A DNA stretch of 64,000 nucleotides, taken from positions 7,088,501-7,152,500 of the forward strand of contig NZ_JAPEPO010000001.1 in the NCBI RefSeq assembly GCF_026340095.1. Direction: 5' to 3'. Made by a program: the position numbers and the translations under genes. The notes beneath the pieces were generated by a model. The model ran no database searches. It was not told the origin of the DNA and saw only the letters and a program-made list of their open reading frames with translations. Position 1 is the stretch's first letter. Each line of letters begins with the position of its first letter. This DNA comes from Streptomyces sp. NBC_01446. GTDB lineage: Bacteria; Actinomycetota; Actinomycetes; Streptomycetales; Streptomycetaceae. Of the stretch, positions 7,471-15,922 are shown one piece after another.

Positions 7471-8619
7471 CTAGGTCGCCGGCAGCAACCGGGCCGGTGC
7501 TGGGTCAACGGGCCGATGGATGGGCCCAGTTCCCTGTGAAGGTGGAAGCCCCGTGGAGCCGTTGGTGTGGGCGATGATCTCGGCTGTGATGGAGGTCGCC
7601 GTTTCCTCCGGCGTGCGTGCGCCGAGATCGAGGCCGATCGGCGAGTGCAGGGCGGCGAGTTGTGCGTCCGTGACGCCCGCCTCGCGCAGGAGTTCCAGGC
7701 GTTGGGCGTGGGTGCGTCGAGAGCCCATCGCGCCCACGTAAGCGAGGGGGAGTTCGAGGGCGCGCGTCAGCAGCGGGATGTCGAACTTCGCGTCGTGGGT
7801 GAGGACACAGACTGCCGTGCGCGAGTCGACGACGGTCCGTTCCAGGTAGCGGTGGGGCCAGTCGACGACTGTCTCGGTCGCGTCGGGGAAGCGGGCGTTC
7901 GTGGCAAAGACGGCTCGCGCGTCGCAGACCGTGACGTCATAGCCGAGGAAGACGCCGGCCCGACTGAGAGCCGCGGCGAAGTCGACGGCGCCGAAGATCA
8001 GCATGCGCGGGCGGGGAGCCCGTACATGGACGAGGACGGACAGCCCATCGGGGCAGGTGTCCGCGTCGCCGCCGACCGAGGCCGCCGCGGTTCGCCCCGA
8101 CCGCAGGAGAGCCTCGGCATGCGCGGTCACGGCCCGGTCCACCGGGCCGCCCCCGTCAAGGGCTTCGCGGAGCGTCCGGTCGCCGTCGACAACAGACAGC
8201 GTGCACCCGAGCAGCGCCTCGGGCCCGTCGATGACCTGCGCTGTCGCCACCGGTCGACCGCGCACGGCCTCCTCCAGGGCATGGGTGAGATGGGGTTCGG
8301 CGGCGGGGTCGACACGTCGGATCACTACGTCCAGTTCGCCGCCGCAGGTCAGGCCGACCGCGAAGGCGTCGTCGTCGGAGTAGCCGAAGCGGACCCGTCG
8401 CGCACGGCCCTGATCCTCGAGGACCTGCAGGCACATCTCGTGAACCGCGCCCTCGACACAGCCGCCGGAGATGCTGCCGACCGCCTTGCCGTCCGCGTCC
8501 ACTGCGACCGAGGTGCCGACGGGTAGAGGCGCGCTTCCCGTGACGCCGACGACGGTGGCGAGGGCGAAGGGGCGATTCTCGCGGCACCAATGGTGCAGTG
8601 TGTCCGCGATGTTCATCAT
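7471..8619 (-). CDS. xdhC: XdhC family molybdenum hydroxylase maturation factor
   Basis: XdhC/CoxI-type chaperone that delivers sulfurated molybdenum cofactor to the hydroxylase encoded just upstream. It is 382 aa. The N-terminal XdhC domain has SISGGCVEGAV and LTCGGELDVVI; the C-terminal Rossmann-like domain has MLIFGAVDFAAALSRAG and VGAMGSRRTHAQRLELLREAGV. The start ATG is 8619 or 8616; the open frame continues further upstream but overlaps paoC in a different reading frame. It is the fourth gene of the paoABC-like set, 82 bases after paoC. The C-terminus runs about 40 residues past the usual end and overlaps the upstream part of the metallophosphoesterase frame. Confidence 0.88.
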   Translation of the reverse strand: MMNIADTLHHWCRENRPFALATVVGVTGSAPLPVGTSVAVDADGKAVGSISGGCVEGAVHEMCLQVLEDQGRARRVRFGYSDDDAFAVGLTCGGELDVVIRRVDPAAEPHLTHALEEAVRGRPVATAQVIDGPEALLGCTLSVVDGDRTLREALDGGGPVDRAVTAHAEALLRSGRTAAASVGGDADTCPDGLSVLVHVRAPRPRMLIFGAVDFAAALSRAGVFLGYDVTVCDARAVFATNARFPDATETVVDWPHRYLERTVVDSRTAVCVLTHDAKFDIPLLTRALELPLAYVGAMGSRRTHAQRLELLREAGVTDAQLAALHSPIGLDLGARTPEETATSITAEIIAHTNGSTGLPPSQGTGPIHRPVDPAPARLLPAT

Positions 8620-8701
8620 GTGCGGTGGATCTTCCGTGTGCGAGACGGTGAAGGGGGCCGGCCTGGGTGCCCCGGACAAGCGGCCCGAGGCCCCCGTGGT
8701 G

Positions 8702-10897
8702 TCACAGCAATGCTTCTGCCGTGATGGGGAGTTGGCGAACCCGGCGGCCGGTGGCGTTGAACACCGCGTTGGCGATGGCGGGGGCCACGCCCACCATGAC
8801 GACCTCGCCGAGCCCCTTGACGCCGAGCGGATCCGCCTCGCGGTCCTCGCCGTCCAGATAGATGGCCTTGAGGTCGGGGACGTCGGCGTGCACCGGCACC
8901 AGATAGTCCGCCAGGTTGGCGTTCGCGATGCGGCCGTCGCGGTGGTCGGTGGCAGTGTGCTCCAGCAGGGCCTGCCCGATGCCGCCCACCATGCCGCCGA
9001 AGGCCTGGCTCTCGGCGAGCTTGGGGCTGATGATGCGTCCCGCGTCGTACACGCCGAGCACTCGGCGCACCCGCACCAGGCCCAGGGTGGCGTCGACGGC
9101 CACCTCGGCGAACGTCGCGTTGTAGGCATGCATGGAGTGCCGTTCCGTGCCCGGCGCCCCAGCGTACGAGCCGTCGGCTTCGAGATGCCCGAGGTCGTTG
9201 CGCGAGAGCAGCTGCCGGTACGTCTCGCCGCGGGCCGGGTCACCCTTCACGTGCAGGCGCCCACTGCGCACCACGACGTCCTCGGCGTTCACGCCGTGGA
9301 GAGGCGAGTCCTCGTCCTCGATCGCGAGCTCGACGGCCCGTCGGCGGACCTTGTCGCAGCCGTCGAGGACGGCGGAGCCGACGCTGGCCATGGTTTGCGA
9401 GCCACCGTGCGGTGGGGTCGGCGGGAAGAGGGAGTCGCCGATACGGACGGTCACGTTGCGGACGGTCAGACCGAGTGCATCGGCGGCGACCTGTGTCTGG
9501 GATGTATAGGTCCCCGGGCCCATGTCACTGGCCGCGGTCTCGACGATCGCCGTGCCGTCGGCGGCCAGGCGGACATGGGCCTCGGCGGCGCCGCGCGCGG
9601 TGTGATAGACGCCCGCGGCCATGCCCATGCCGATCAGCCAGTCGCCCTCGCGCCGTGCACGCGGCTTGGCCGAGCGTCGCTCCCAGCCGAACTCGCGGGC
9701 GCCCACCGTGTAGCACTCGCGCAGTCGGCGCGTCGACCAGGGCAGCCCGGACGACTCGTCCTCGTCGGGCTCATTGCGCTGACGCAGTTCGATCGGGTCG
9801 ATGCCGAGCCGGTCGGCGAGTTCGTCGACCGCCGACTCGATCACGTACGACGCCGTCGCGGGACCTGGGCCACGCATCCAGATCGGCGTGTTCACATCCA
9901 ACGGAACGGTCCGATAGGCCTGACTCACGTTGCTCGTGCTGTACAGCATCCGGCCGGGGTCCAGGACCCCCTCGGTGAACGTCTCGTACGACGACGTCTC
10001 GTGTTCCAACTCGTGGGCCATCGCGGTGAGCCGACCTCGGCGGTCGGCGCCGAGGCGCAGGCGGTACTCGTATTCGGGCCGGAAGCCCGTACCGAAGAAC
10101 TGCTGCTTGCGGGTCAGGACCAGCTTGACGGGACGCTTCACGACCCGTGCGGCGAGTGCGGCGGCCACGGTGTGCGGCCAACAGCGCAGGCCGCTGCCGA
10201 ACCCGCCGCCGACGAACGGTGAGATGACCCGCACCGACTTCAACGGCACGTCGAACACCGTGGACAGCTCGGTCTGGGTGCCGACCACCCATTGGGTCTT
10301 GTCCCAGACGGTGAGCTTGTCGCCCTTCCAGCGGGCGATGGTGGCGTGCAGCTCCATCGCGTTGTGGTGGTTGCGAGCCAGGCGGTACGTCAGGTCGAGA
10401 CGCACATCCGCCTTGCGGAGACCCGAGTCCACATCACCGCGCGAGTACTCCGTGGGCTTGTCCGGCTCGCCCTTGCTCAGCTCGGTCGTGGGATGTTCGG
10501 CGTCGTAGCGGACCTTGACGAGGCTCGCGGCGTGCTGGCCCACCTCCAGGGAAGTGGCCACGACGACGGCCACGGGCTGCCCGTGGAAGCGGACCTTGTC
10601 GTCCTGGAAGACCCGCAGGCGGGCGCCCGGCGGGTTGTTGGAGGCCTTGTTGTCCTTGTACGGGAGCTTGGGCGCGTTCCCGTGGTGGATCACGGCGAGG
10701 ACGCCACGCTGGGCCTCGGCATCACTTGTGTCGATCGACGTGATCCGGCCCCGACCGATCGAGGCATCCACCATGACGGCGTGCACGACTCCGGCCACCT
10801 CGTGCTCGGCGGAATACTTCGCCCGGCCGGTGACCTTCAACCGGCCGTCCACACGCGAGAGCGGTGCTCCGACGGCTGCCTGCGGCTGGGGGCTCAT
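8702..10897 (-). CDS. paoC: Aldehyde oxidase / xanthine dehydrogenase molybdopterin subunit (PaoC-like)
   Basis: Large catalytic subunit of a molybdenum hydroxylase, 731 aa. It opens with SRVDGRLKVTGRAKYSAEH, the usual start of the a/b hammerhead domain, and carries FVGGGFGSG and GGSQTMASVGSAV cofactor-binding motifs, IWMRGPGPA, and the C-terminal GVKGLGEVVMVGVAPAIANAV with the catalytic Glu. The ATG at 10897 overlaps the stop of the FAD subunit (ATGA), so the two are translationally coupled. The subunit order 2Fe-2S, FAD, Mo, XdhC matches PaoABCD (YagTSRQ) aldehyde oxidases, which oxidise aromatic and other aldehydes to acids. The exact substrate cannot be told. Confidence 0.9.
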   Translation of the reverse strand: MSPQPQAAVGAPLSRVDGRLKVTGRAKYSAEHEVAGVVHAVMVDASIGRGRITSIDTSDAEAQRGVLAVIHHGNAPKLPYKDNKASNNPPGARLRVFQDDKVRFHGQPVAVVVATSLEVGQHAASLVKVRYDAEHPTTELSKGEPDKPTEYSRGDVDSGLRKADVRLDLTYRLARNHHNAMELHATIARWKGDKLTVWDKTQWVVGTQTELSTVFDVPLKSVRVISPFVGGGFGSGLRCWPHTVAAALAARVVKRPVKLVLTRKQQFFGTGFRPEYEYRLRLGADRRGRLTAMAHELEHETSSYETFTEGVLDPGRMLYSTSNVSQAYRTVPLDVNTPIWMRGPGPATASYVIESAVDELADRLGIDPIELRQRNEPDEDESSGLPWSTRRLRECYTVGAREFGWERRSAKPRARREGDWLIGMGMAAGVYHTARGAAEAHVRLAADGTAIVETAASDMGPGTYTSQTQVAADALGLTVRNVTVRIGDSLFPPTPPHGGSQTMASVGSAVLDGCDKVRRRAVELAIEDEDSPLHGVNAEDVVVRSGRLHVKGDPARGETYRQLLSRNDLGHLEADGSYAGAPGTERHSMHAYNATFAEVAVDATLGLVRVRRVLGVYDAGRIISPKLAESQAFGGMVGGIGQALLEHTATDHRDGRIANANLADYLVPVHADVPDLKAIYLDGEDREADPLGVKGLGEVVMVGVAPAIANAVFNATGRRVRQLPITAEALL

Positions 10898-11874
10898 GCC
10901 ATGTCTCCTACGGTGCGCAACTGGCGTTCGACGGTCCGCCGGAGCAGGTCGACCTTGAAGCGGTTGTGCTTCAACGGCCGGGCGCCCTCGGCGGAGCCGG
11001 CGGCGGCCTCGGACCACAGCCGGTCCGAAGGGCGCTCACCGGCCAGGGCGCGCTCGACGGCGCGTAGCCGCCACGGCACGGTGCCGACGCCGCCGGCCGC
11101 GACCCTGGCCTCGCGGATGACTCCGCCGCTGACGTTCAGGGCGACGGCCGCCGAAGTGAGGGCGAACTCGTACGACTGCCGGTCGCGGACCTTGAGGTAT
11201 CCGGACTTGAGCGGGCGGGGGAGCGCGGGAAGCTCGACCGCGGTGATCAGCTCGCCGTGCCTGAGCGCATGCTCACGGTTCGGCGTGTTGCCCGGACGGA
11301 GCAGCAAGTCGAGGAACGGGACGGTGCGCTCGCCGTCGGGACCGAGCAGATGGACCTGAGCGTCCAGGGCCGCGAAGGCGACGGCCACGTCCGAGGGATG
11401 GGTGGCGACGCAGCTCTCGGACGTGCCGAGAATCGCGTGCGCGCGGTTCACGCCCCCGCGCGCCGCACACCCCGAGCCCGGCTCCCGCTTGTTGCAGTCG
11501 GCGGTGACATCGCGGAAGTACGTGCAGCGGGTGCGCTGCATGATGTTGCCGCCGATGGTGGCCATGTTGCGCAGCTGGGCCGACGCGCTCAGCTCCAGCG
11601 CCTCGGACACGACCGGGAAGAGGCTGCGCACCTTCGAGTGCGCGGCGGCCTCGCTCATCGTCACCAGGGCACCGATGCGGAGGCCTCCGCGCTTGGTGAC
11701 GTTGAACTCGCGCAGCGGCAGCCTGCTGATGTCGACGAGTGTGTCGGGCCGTTCGACGGTCTCGCGCATGAGGTCGACGAGCGTGGTGCCACCGGCGATG
11801 TAGCGGCCGCCACGACGCCCGGCGCCGACGGCCTCACGGGCGTCGTTCGCCTGTGTGTAGGTGAAGGGATGCAT
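10894..11874 (-). CDS. paoB: Aldehyde oxidase FAD-binding subunit (PaoB-like)
   Basis: FAD subunit of the molybdenum hydroxylase, 326 aa. The PCMH-type FAD domain shows YIAGGTTLVDLM and NMATIGGNIMQR; the CO dehydrogenase flavoprotein C-terminal domain includes GGVGTVPWRLRAVERAL. A Cys cluster (RCTYFRD, then CNKREPGSGC) marks the extra 4Fe-4S cluster known in PaoB but absent from most XdhB proteins. It passes electrons between the 2Fe-2S subunit and the outside acceptor. It starts 12 bases after paoA and overlaps paoC. Confidence 0.9.
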   Translation of the reverse strand: MHPFTYTQANDAREAVGAGRRGGRYIAGGTTLVDLMRETVERPDTLVDISRLPLREFNVTKRGGLRIGALVTMSEAAAHSKVRSLFPVVSEALELSASAQLRNMATIGGNIMQRTRCTYFRDVTADCNKREPGSGCAARGGVNRAHAILGTSESCVATHPSDVAVAFAALDAQVHLLGPDGERTVPFLDLLLRPGNTPNREHALRHGELITAVELPALPRPLKSGYLKVRDRQSYEFALTSAAVALNVSGGVIREARVAAGGVGTVPWRLRAVERALAGERPSDRLWSEAAAGSAEGARPLKHNRFKVDLLRRTVERQLRTVGDMA

Positions 11875-11886
11875 AGGGGTCGTGCC

Positions 11887-12525
11887 TCACTTCCGGCCGG
11901 CGGTCTGCTCGACCGCGCGCACGATCTTCGGGTAACAGCCGCAGCGGCAGATGTTGCCGCTCATCCACTCGCGGATCTCGTCAGGGGAACCCGTGTGGCC
12001 CTCCTCGATGCAGCCGACGCCGGACATGATCTGGCCGGGTGTGCAGTAGCCGCACTGGAAGGCGTCCTCGTCGATGAAGGCCTGCTGCAGCGGGTGGAGC
12101 TTGTCCTCGGTGCCGATGCCCTCGATGGTGGTGACCTTGGCGCCGTCGAGGCGAACGGCCAGCGTGAGACAGGAGTTGACACGCCGTCCGTCGACGAGGA
12201 CCGTGCAGGCCCCGCAAGCGCCCGCGTTGCAGCCCTTCTTCGAACCGGTGAGCTCCAAGTGCTCGCGCAAAAGGTCGAGCAGCGACGTGCGGTTGTCGAC
12301 GGTGAACGTGTGTCGGCGGCCGTTGACGCTCAGGGCGACTCGGCTCGTGGGGGCGGCCGTCGCGGCCGCCGCTTCGGGTTCGGAGAGGATGCTCCCTCCG
12401 ATGACGCCCCCCGCGATCGCGACACCGCCCACGGCCGTGGTCGTGGCGATGAACGTACGTCGCGTCGGCGCCGGGCTTGCTTCGTTCGGCGGGGGTGGGG
12501 CGGAGTCGGAAAGCTCGGTAGACAT
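11887..12525 (-). CDS. paoA: Aldehyde oxidase 2Fe-2S subunit with Tat signal (PaoA-like)
   Basis: Iron-sulfur subunit, 212 aa. A Tat signal lies near residue 21 (TRRTFIATTTAVGGVAIAGG), so the complex is probably exported folded. The first 2Fe-2S cluster motif is GCNAGACGACTVL; the second is QCGYCTPGQ with GNICRCGCYPKIV. It is first in the operon, with 256 bases upstream holding the promoter and an MmyB-type box at 12773-12795. A degenerate relative of this gene lies at the far right of the window (62355-62811). Confidence 0.92.
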   Translation of the reverse strand: MSTELSDSAPPPPNEASPAPTRRTFIATTTAVGGVAIAGGVIGGSILSEPEAAAATAAPTSRVALSVNGRRHTFTVDNRTSLLDLLREHLELTGSKKGCNAGACGACTVLVDGRRVNSCLTLAVRLDGAKVTTIEGIGTEDKLHPLQQAFIDEDAFQCGYCTPGQIMSGVGCIEEGHTGSPDEIREWMSGNICRCGCYPKIVRAVEQTAGRK

Positions 12526-12772
12526 AGGAAGTCTTTCGCTCGCGATGGGAGACGGGGAAGCTGCCGGTGATTCCGCGACGCTTTCCGAACCGACCGTTAC
12601 CGACGAAGAATCCCGTGGATTCCTGCTACTTGATGTTCATCGGCCGGGGGAGGCGAATTGCGGGCCTCCTCGACGTCTTCGCGTTTCAGGTCGCACCGCA
12701 CTCGCGGAGATCACTTGCGGATATCCACGCTGCGATCGTACGACGGTCGGCGGAGGATTCGAGGATTTGAAA

Positions 12773-12795
12773 GGTGCCCTGTCAGTACACCTCTC
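12773..12795 (+). promoter_or_regulatory. MmyB-type box 1
   Basis: GGTGCCCTGTCAGTACACC plus CTCTC. It overlaps the stop codon of the MmyB-like gene and lies about 250 bases upstream of paoA. One of six near-identical elements in 12.7-22.0 kb with the core CCCTGNCAGTAC and flanking G and C tracts. Confidence 0.55.
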
Positions 12796-13663
12796 GGCGG
12801 AACTCCGGGAGCTCGGAGGCCGCCCAAGAGGCGAGCAACCGCAGGTTTTCCCTTGTTGGAGAGCCGGGCTCGGCGCTGTAGATGGTGAGGTTGAGACCGG
12901 GGTCGGCGGCCAGGTCAAGTCCTTCGTACGCCAAGGCCAGTTCGCCGACGACAGGGTGGCGGAAGTGCTTCACGCCCGTGCCGTGGTGGCGCACGTCGTG
13001 CGCGCCCCATCGCCTGCGGAACTCGTCGCTGCACGTGGACAGTTCACCCACCAGATCGTGCAGCTCCTTGTCGTACGGGTTGCGTCCCGCCTCGGTCCGC
13101 AGAATGGCGACGGTGATGTCGGCCATCAGCTCCCAGTCCACGTAGAAACTGTGGGCCCTTTCGTCGAGGAACCCGAAACGGGCGAAGTTCGGCGGGCATC
13201 GCGAGTTGTCGTACATGTCGCAGAGAAAGGCCCGCGCGAGATGATTCGAGGTGAGTAGATCCATTCGGCCGTTGCGGATGAATGCGGGGCCCTCGGTGAT
13301 CGAGTCGAGCATCCATTGCAGGCCAGGGCGTGGCGTCCAGCGCTTGGTGGCGCGTCGTCTGGGCCGTGTCAGAGCGGTCATCCCCCCGGCCGCCTGCGCC
13401 AGATTGAACAGGTGGGCTCGCTCCGCGTCGTCCAGCTGCAACGCGCGGGCGACGCCTGCGAGCACAGCGGCGGACGCCCCGGCCAGGTTCCCCCGCTCCA
13501 GCCGTGAGTAGTACTCCGTGCTCACATCGGCCAGTGCGGCGACCTCGCTGCGGCGCAGTCCCGGCACCCGGCGGTTGGGCCCTGCGGGCAGTCCGGCCTG
13601 TTCAGGAGTGATCTTGGCCCGCCGCGAGACGAGGAACTCGCGGACTTCCGTTCGATTGTCCAC
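12782..13663 (-). CDS. MmyB-like XRE family regulator 1
   Basis: Transcription regulator, 293 aa from GTG 13663. An N-terminal XRE HTH (GLRRSEVAALADVSTEYYSRLERG, residues about 37-60) is followed by the PAS-like MmyB ligand domain (WMLDSITEGPAFIRNGRMDLLTSNHLARAF, then RRRWGAHDVRHHGTGVKHFRHPVVGEL). MmyB-like regulators of actinomycetes are typically divergent from SDR or other oxidoreductase genes. Here the divergent gene is the Bcr/CflA transporter at 13879, with boxes at 13696-13718 and 13754-13776 between them. It is a paralog of 19679-20563. The frame is open upstream to 13771, but the paralog also begins VDNR, which supports this start. Confidence 0.9.
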   Translation of the reverse strand: MDNRTEVREFLVSRRAKITPEQAGLPAGPNRRVPGLRRSEVAALADVSTEYYSRLERGNLAGASAAVLAGVARALQLDDAERAHLFNLAQAAGGMTALTRPRRRATKRWTPRPGLQWMLDSITEGPAFIRNGRMDLLTSNHLARAFLCDMYDNSRCPPNFARFGFLDERAHSFYVDWELMADITVAILRTEAGRNPYDKELHDLVGELSTCSDEFRRRWGAHDVRHHGTGVKHFRHPVVGELALAYEGLDLAADPGLNLTIYSAEPGSPTRENLRLLASWAASELPEFRREVY

Positions 13664-13695
13664 GTGACGACCGTAAGTGCGTGATGCTCGCCGTG

Positions 13696-13718
13696 GGGTG
13701 CCCTGTGAGTACCCCTCC
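13696..13718 (+). promoter_or_regulatory. MmyB-type box 2
   Basis: GGGTGCCCTGTGAGTACCCC plus TCC, 33 bases upstream of the MmyB-like GTG, in the divergent promoter with the transporter at 13879. Position and match support autoregulation (inference). Confidence 0.6.
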
Positions 13719-13753
13719 CAGCAGGGTCCCCCAGCTGTCCCACCGGGGAGACA

Positions 13754-13776
13754 GGGGCCCTGGCAGTACACCCCTC
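13754..13776 (+). promoter_or_regulatory. MmyB-type box 3
   Basis: GGGGCCCTGGCAGTACACCC plus CTC, 36 bases from box 2 and about 100 bases upstream of the transporter start. Two boxes in one divergent promoter suggest control of both genes. Confidence 0.6.
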
Positions 13777-13878
13777 AGGAGGGACTCCCGCACGCGCGCC
13801 TACCGAGGTTTGCTGGTCGTGCAAGAAGTCGTCTGGACCTCACGGATCAACCGTGACGTCCCCCCCGGAAGGAAGCGC

Positions 13879-15159
13879 GTGAGCGCCACCCCTGACCGGC
13901 CCGCCACACGCACACGTGCCGTGGGCCGGCCCCTGGCAATCGTCCTGTGTCTGCTGACGGTCTTCGGACCGATCTCCATGGATCTGTACCTGCCTGTCCT
14001 GCCTGCTCTCACCGACGAGTTGGGGGCGGCCACCTCCACGGCGCAACTCACCGTCACCGCTTGCCTGTTCGGCCTCGCGCTCGGTCAGACCATCGCCGGC
14101 CCGTTGTCGGACCGGTTCGGTCGTCGGCGGCCGCTGCTCATCGGCGTGGTGGCGTACGTGCTCACATCCGTGCTGTGCGCCGTCAGCCCGACCGTCGAGA
14201 CACTGGTCGCCGCGCGGTTCGTTCAGGGGCTTGCCGGAGCGGTGGGCATCGTCATCGCTCAGGCGGCCGGGCGGGACCTCTACGCGGGCAAGCAACTCGT
14301 GCGGTACTACGGCCGGCTGACCGTGATCGCGGGTCTCGCGGCCATCATCGGCCCGGTGTTCGGTGGGCAGCTGGCCGCCGTCACCGACTGGCGCGGTATT
14401 TTCCTGTTCCTGTCGGCGGTCGGCGCTGCGATCCTGGTCGCGGTCCTGGTCGTCCTCCGTGAAACCCTGCCGCGGCACAACCGCGTCGCGGGCGGGTTCG
14501 CGCAGACCGGTCGCGCCTACCGGAAGCTGCTCGCCGACCGGGCGTTCCTCGGCGCGGTGCTCGTCATCGGCTTTCTGAACGCTGCCATCTTCGCGTACCT
14601 CAGTGGCGCGACGTATGTGCTCCAGGGCATTTACGGACTCTCCCCGCAGGGCTACTCCCTCGCGTTCGGTCTGAACTCGCTCGGGTTCATGGTGTGCGGC
14701 TTCGTCGCCGGACGGACGGCGGAACGGTGGTCGGAACGAGGCACGCTGGTCACTGGTCTGACGGTGTGCCTGCTCGGTGCGGGAGGACTACTCCTCACCG
14801 CCCTCCTGCACCTTCCTCTGCCCGCCGTGGTGGTCTCGCTGTTGCTGATGGTGAGCGGCGTGGCCACCGCGACTCCGCCCGCGACGGCCCTCGCCCTGGC
14901 CGGTTACCCGGACGTCGCGGGCACGGCCTCGTCGCTCTTGGGACTCGCCCAGTTCGCCCTCGGAGGCCTCGTGGCACCGCTCGCAGGGGTCGGGGGGCCG
15001 GACACCGCCGTACCGCTCGGGTGTGTCACCGTCACCTCCACCGCACTCGCCGCGACGGCCTACGCCACGATGATCCGCCGCTCCACTGCAGCGTCCTCGG
15101 CCGGCCCGGACACACCAACGAATGACGCCAGGAAGCAGCCGGCGCAGACGGCTTCCTGA
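13879..15159 (+). CDS. MFS multidrug transporter, Bcr/CflA type
   Basis: Drug:proton antiporter of the DHA1 Bcr/CflA group, 426 aa with 12 predicted helices. TM1 has VFGPISMDLYLPVLPALTDEL, a hallmark of Bcr/CflA; the A-motif is GPLSDRFGRRRPLL; motif C-like GPVFGGQLAA follows. The start is GTG 13879 with GGAAGGAAG just upstream; the frame is open to 13681 but that part is the divergent promoter. It probably exports a small toxic compound, under control of the divergent MmyB-like regulator. Confidence 0.88.
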   Translation: MSATPDRPATRTRAVGRPLAIVLCLLTVFGPISMDLYLPVLPALTDELGAATSTAQLTVTACLFGLALGQTIAGPLSDRFGRRRPLLIGVVAYVLTSVLCAVSPTVETLVAARFVQGLAGAVGIVIAQAAGRDLYAGKQLVRYYGRLTVIAGLAAIIGPVFGGQLAAVTDWRGIFLFLSAVGAAILVAVLVVLRETLPRHNRVAGGFAQTGRAYRKLLADRAFLGAVLVIGFLNAAIFAYLSGATYVLQGIYGLSPQGYSLAFGLNSLGFMVCGFVAGRTAERWSERGTLVTGLTVCLLGAGGLLLTALLHLPLPAVVVSLLLMVSGVATATPPATALALAGYPDVAGTASSLLGLAQFALGGLVAPLAGVGGPDTAVPLGCVTVTSTALAATAYATMIRRSTAASSAGPDTPTNDARKQPAQTAS

Positions 15160-15192
15160 CACCTTCATGCGCACACCCGACGAGGCGGCACC

Positions 15193-15885
15193 GTGAATCG
15201 ACATCCAGAACCCGACTCCGTATCCCGGGCGGAGAGTGCGTCCCGACGGCCGCGGCCACTGCTCCTGGCGGTGGCCGCACTGGCCGCCGCCGTCGGCATC
15301 ACCACGGCCGCGGTCACCGCCGGCGATCCTCCGGGCGGCGCCCTCAGCGGTGTGGAGAGGGACAACCGGCCCGGTGCGGTGGACGCGGCATCGGCTCAGT
15401 GGCTCGCCGCCTCACCGGCCAACTATCGGGTCGCCGACCGCCCGGACGACTACCGCGTCGACCGGATCGTCGTCCATGTGACGCAGTCCCGCTTCGCGGA
15501 CGCCGTTCACGCCTTCCGTGACCCCGCACATCAGGCCGCCGCCCACTATGTGGTGCGAGCATCCGACGGCCACATCGCCCAGACCGTCCGCGAGGCGGAT
15601 GTGGCCTACCACGCGGGCAACAGGGAGTGGAACGAGCGCAGCGTCGGCGTCGAACACGAAGGGTATGTCGACGACCCGCAGCGCTGGTTCACCGACGCCG
15701 CCTACGAAGCCTCGGCGGAGCTCGTCGCCGGGATCGCCGAGCGGCACGGCATCCCGGTCGACCGCGAGCACATCGTCGGCCACAGCGAGGTCCCCGGCGC
15801 GACCCACACGGATCCGGGCCGCTACTGGGACTGGGACCGGTATTTGCGACTGGTCCGGGACGCGCACGAACGGCTCACCGCCTGA
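15193..15885 (+). CDS. N-acetylmuramoyl-L-alanine amidase (PGRP/Amidase_2 fold)
   Basis: Secreted peptidoglycan amidase, 230 aa. An N-terminal hydrophobic segment (LLLAVAALAAAVGITTAAVTAG) acts as signal or anchor. The amidase domain has RIVVHVTQS (first zinc His), AAHYVVRASDGHIAQTV, YHAGNREWNERSVGVEHEGYV, and GHSEVPGATHTDPGRYWDW with the remaining zinc ligands. It cleaves the lactyl-amide bond between MurNAc and the stem peptide. GTG start; it lies 33 bases after the transporter on the same strand and may share its transcript. Confidence 0.88.
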   Translation: MNRHPEPDSVSRAESASRRPRPLLLAVAALAAAVGITTAAVTAGDPPGGALSGVERDNRPGAVDAASAQWLAASPANYRVADRPDDYRVDRIVVHVTQSRFADAVHAFRDPAHQAAAHYVVRASDGHIAQTVREADVAYHAGNREWNERSVGVEHEGYVDDPQRWFTDAAYEASAELVAGIAERHGIPVDREHIVGHSEVPGATHTDPGRYWDWDRYLRLVRDAHERLTA

Positions 15886-15922
15886 ACCCCTCGTCGGCGA
15901 GCCGCTACCGGGCCTGGCCTGG

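Noticed and set aside
8620..9243. Upstream extension of the XdhC frame
   Set aside because: It lies wholly inside the paoC coding region in another frame and reads as Arg/Pro/Ser-rich shadow sequence; XdhC begins at 8616-8619.
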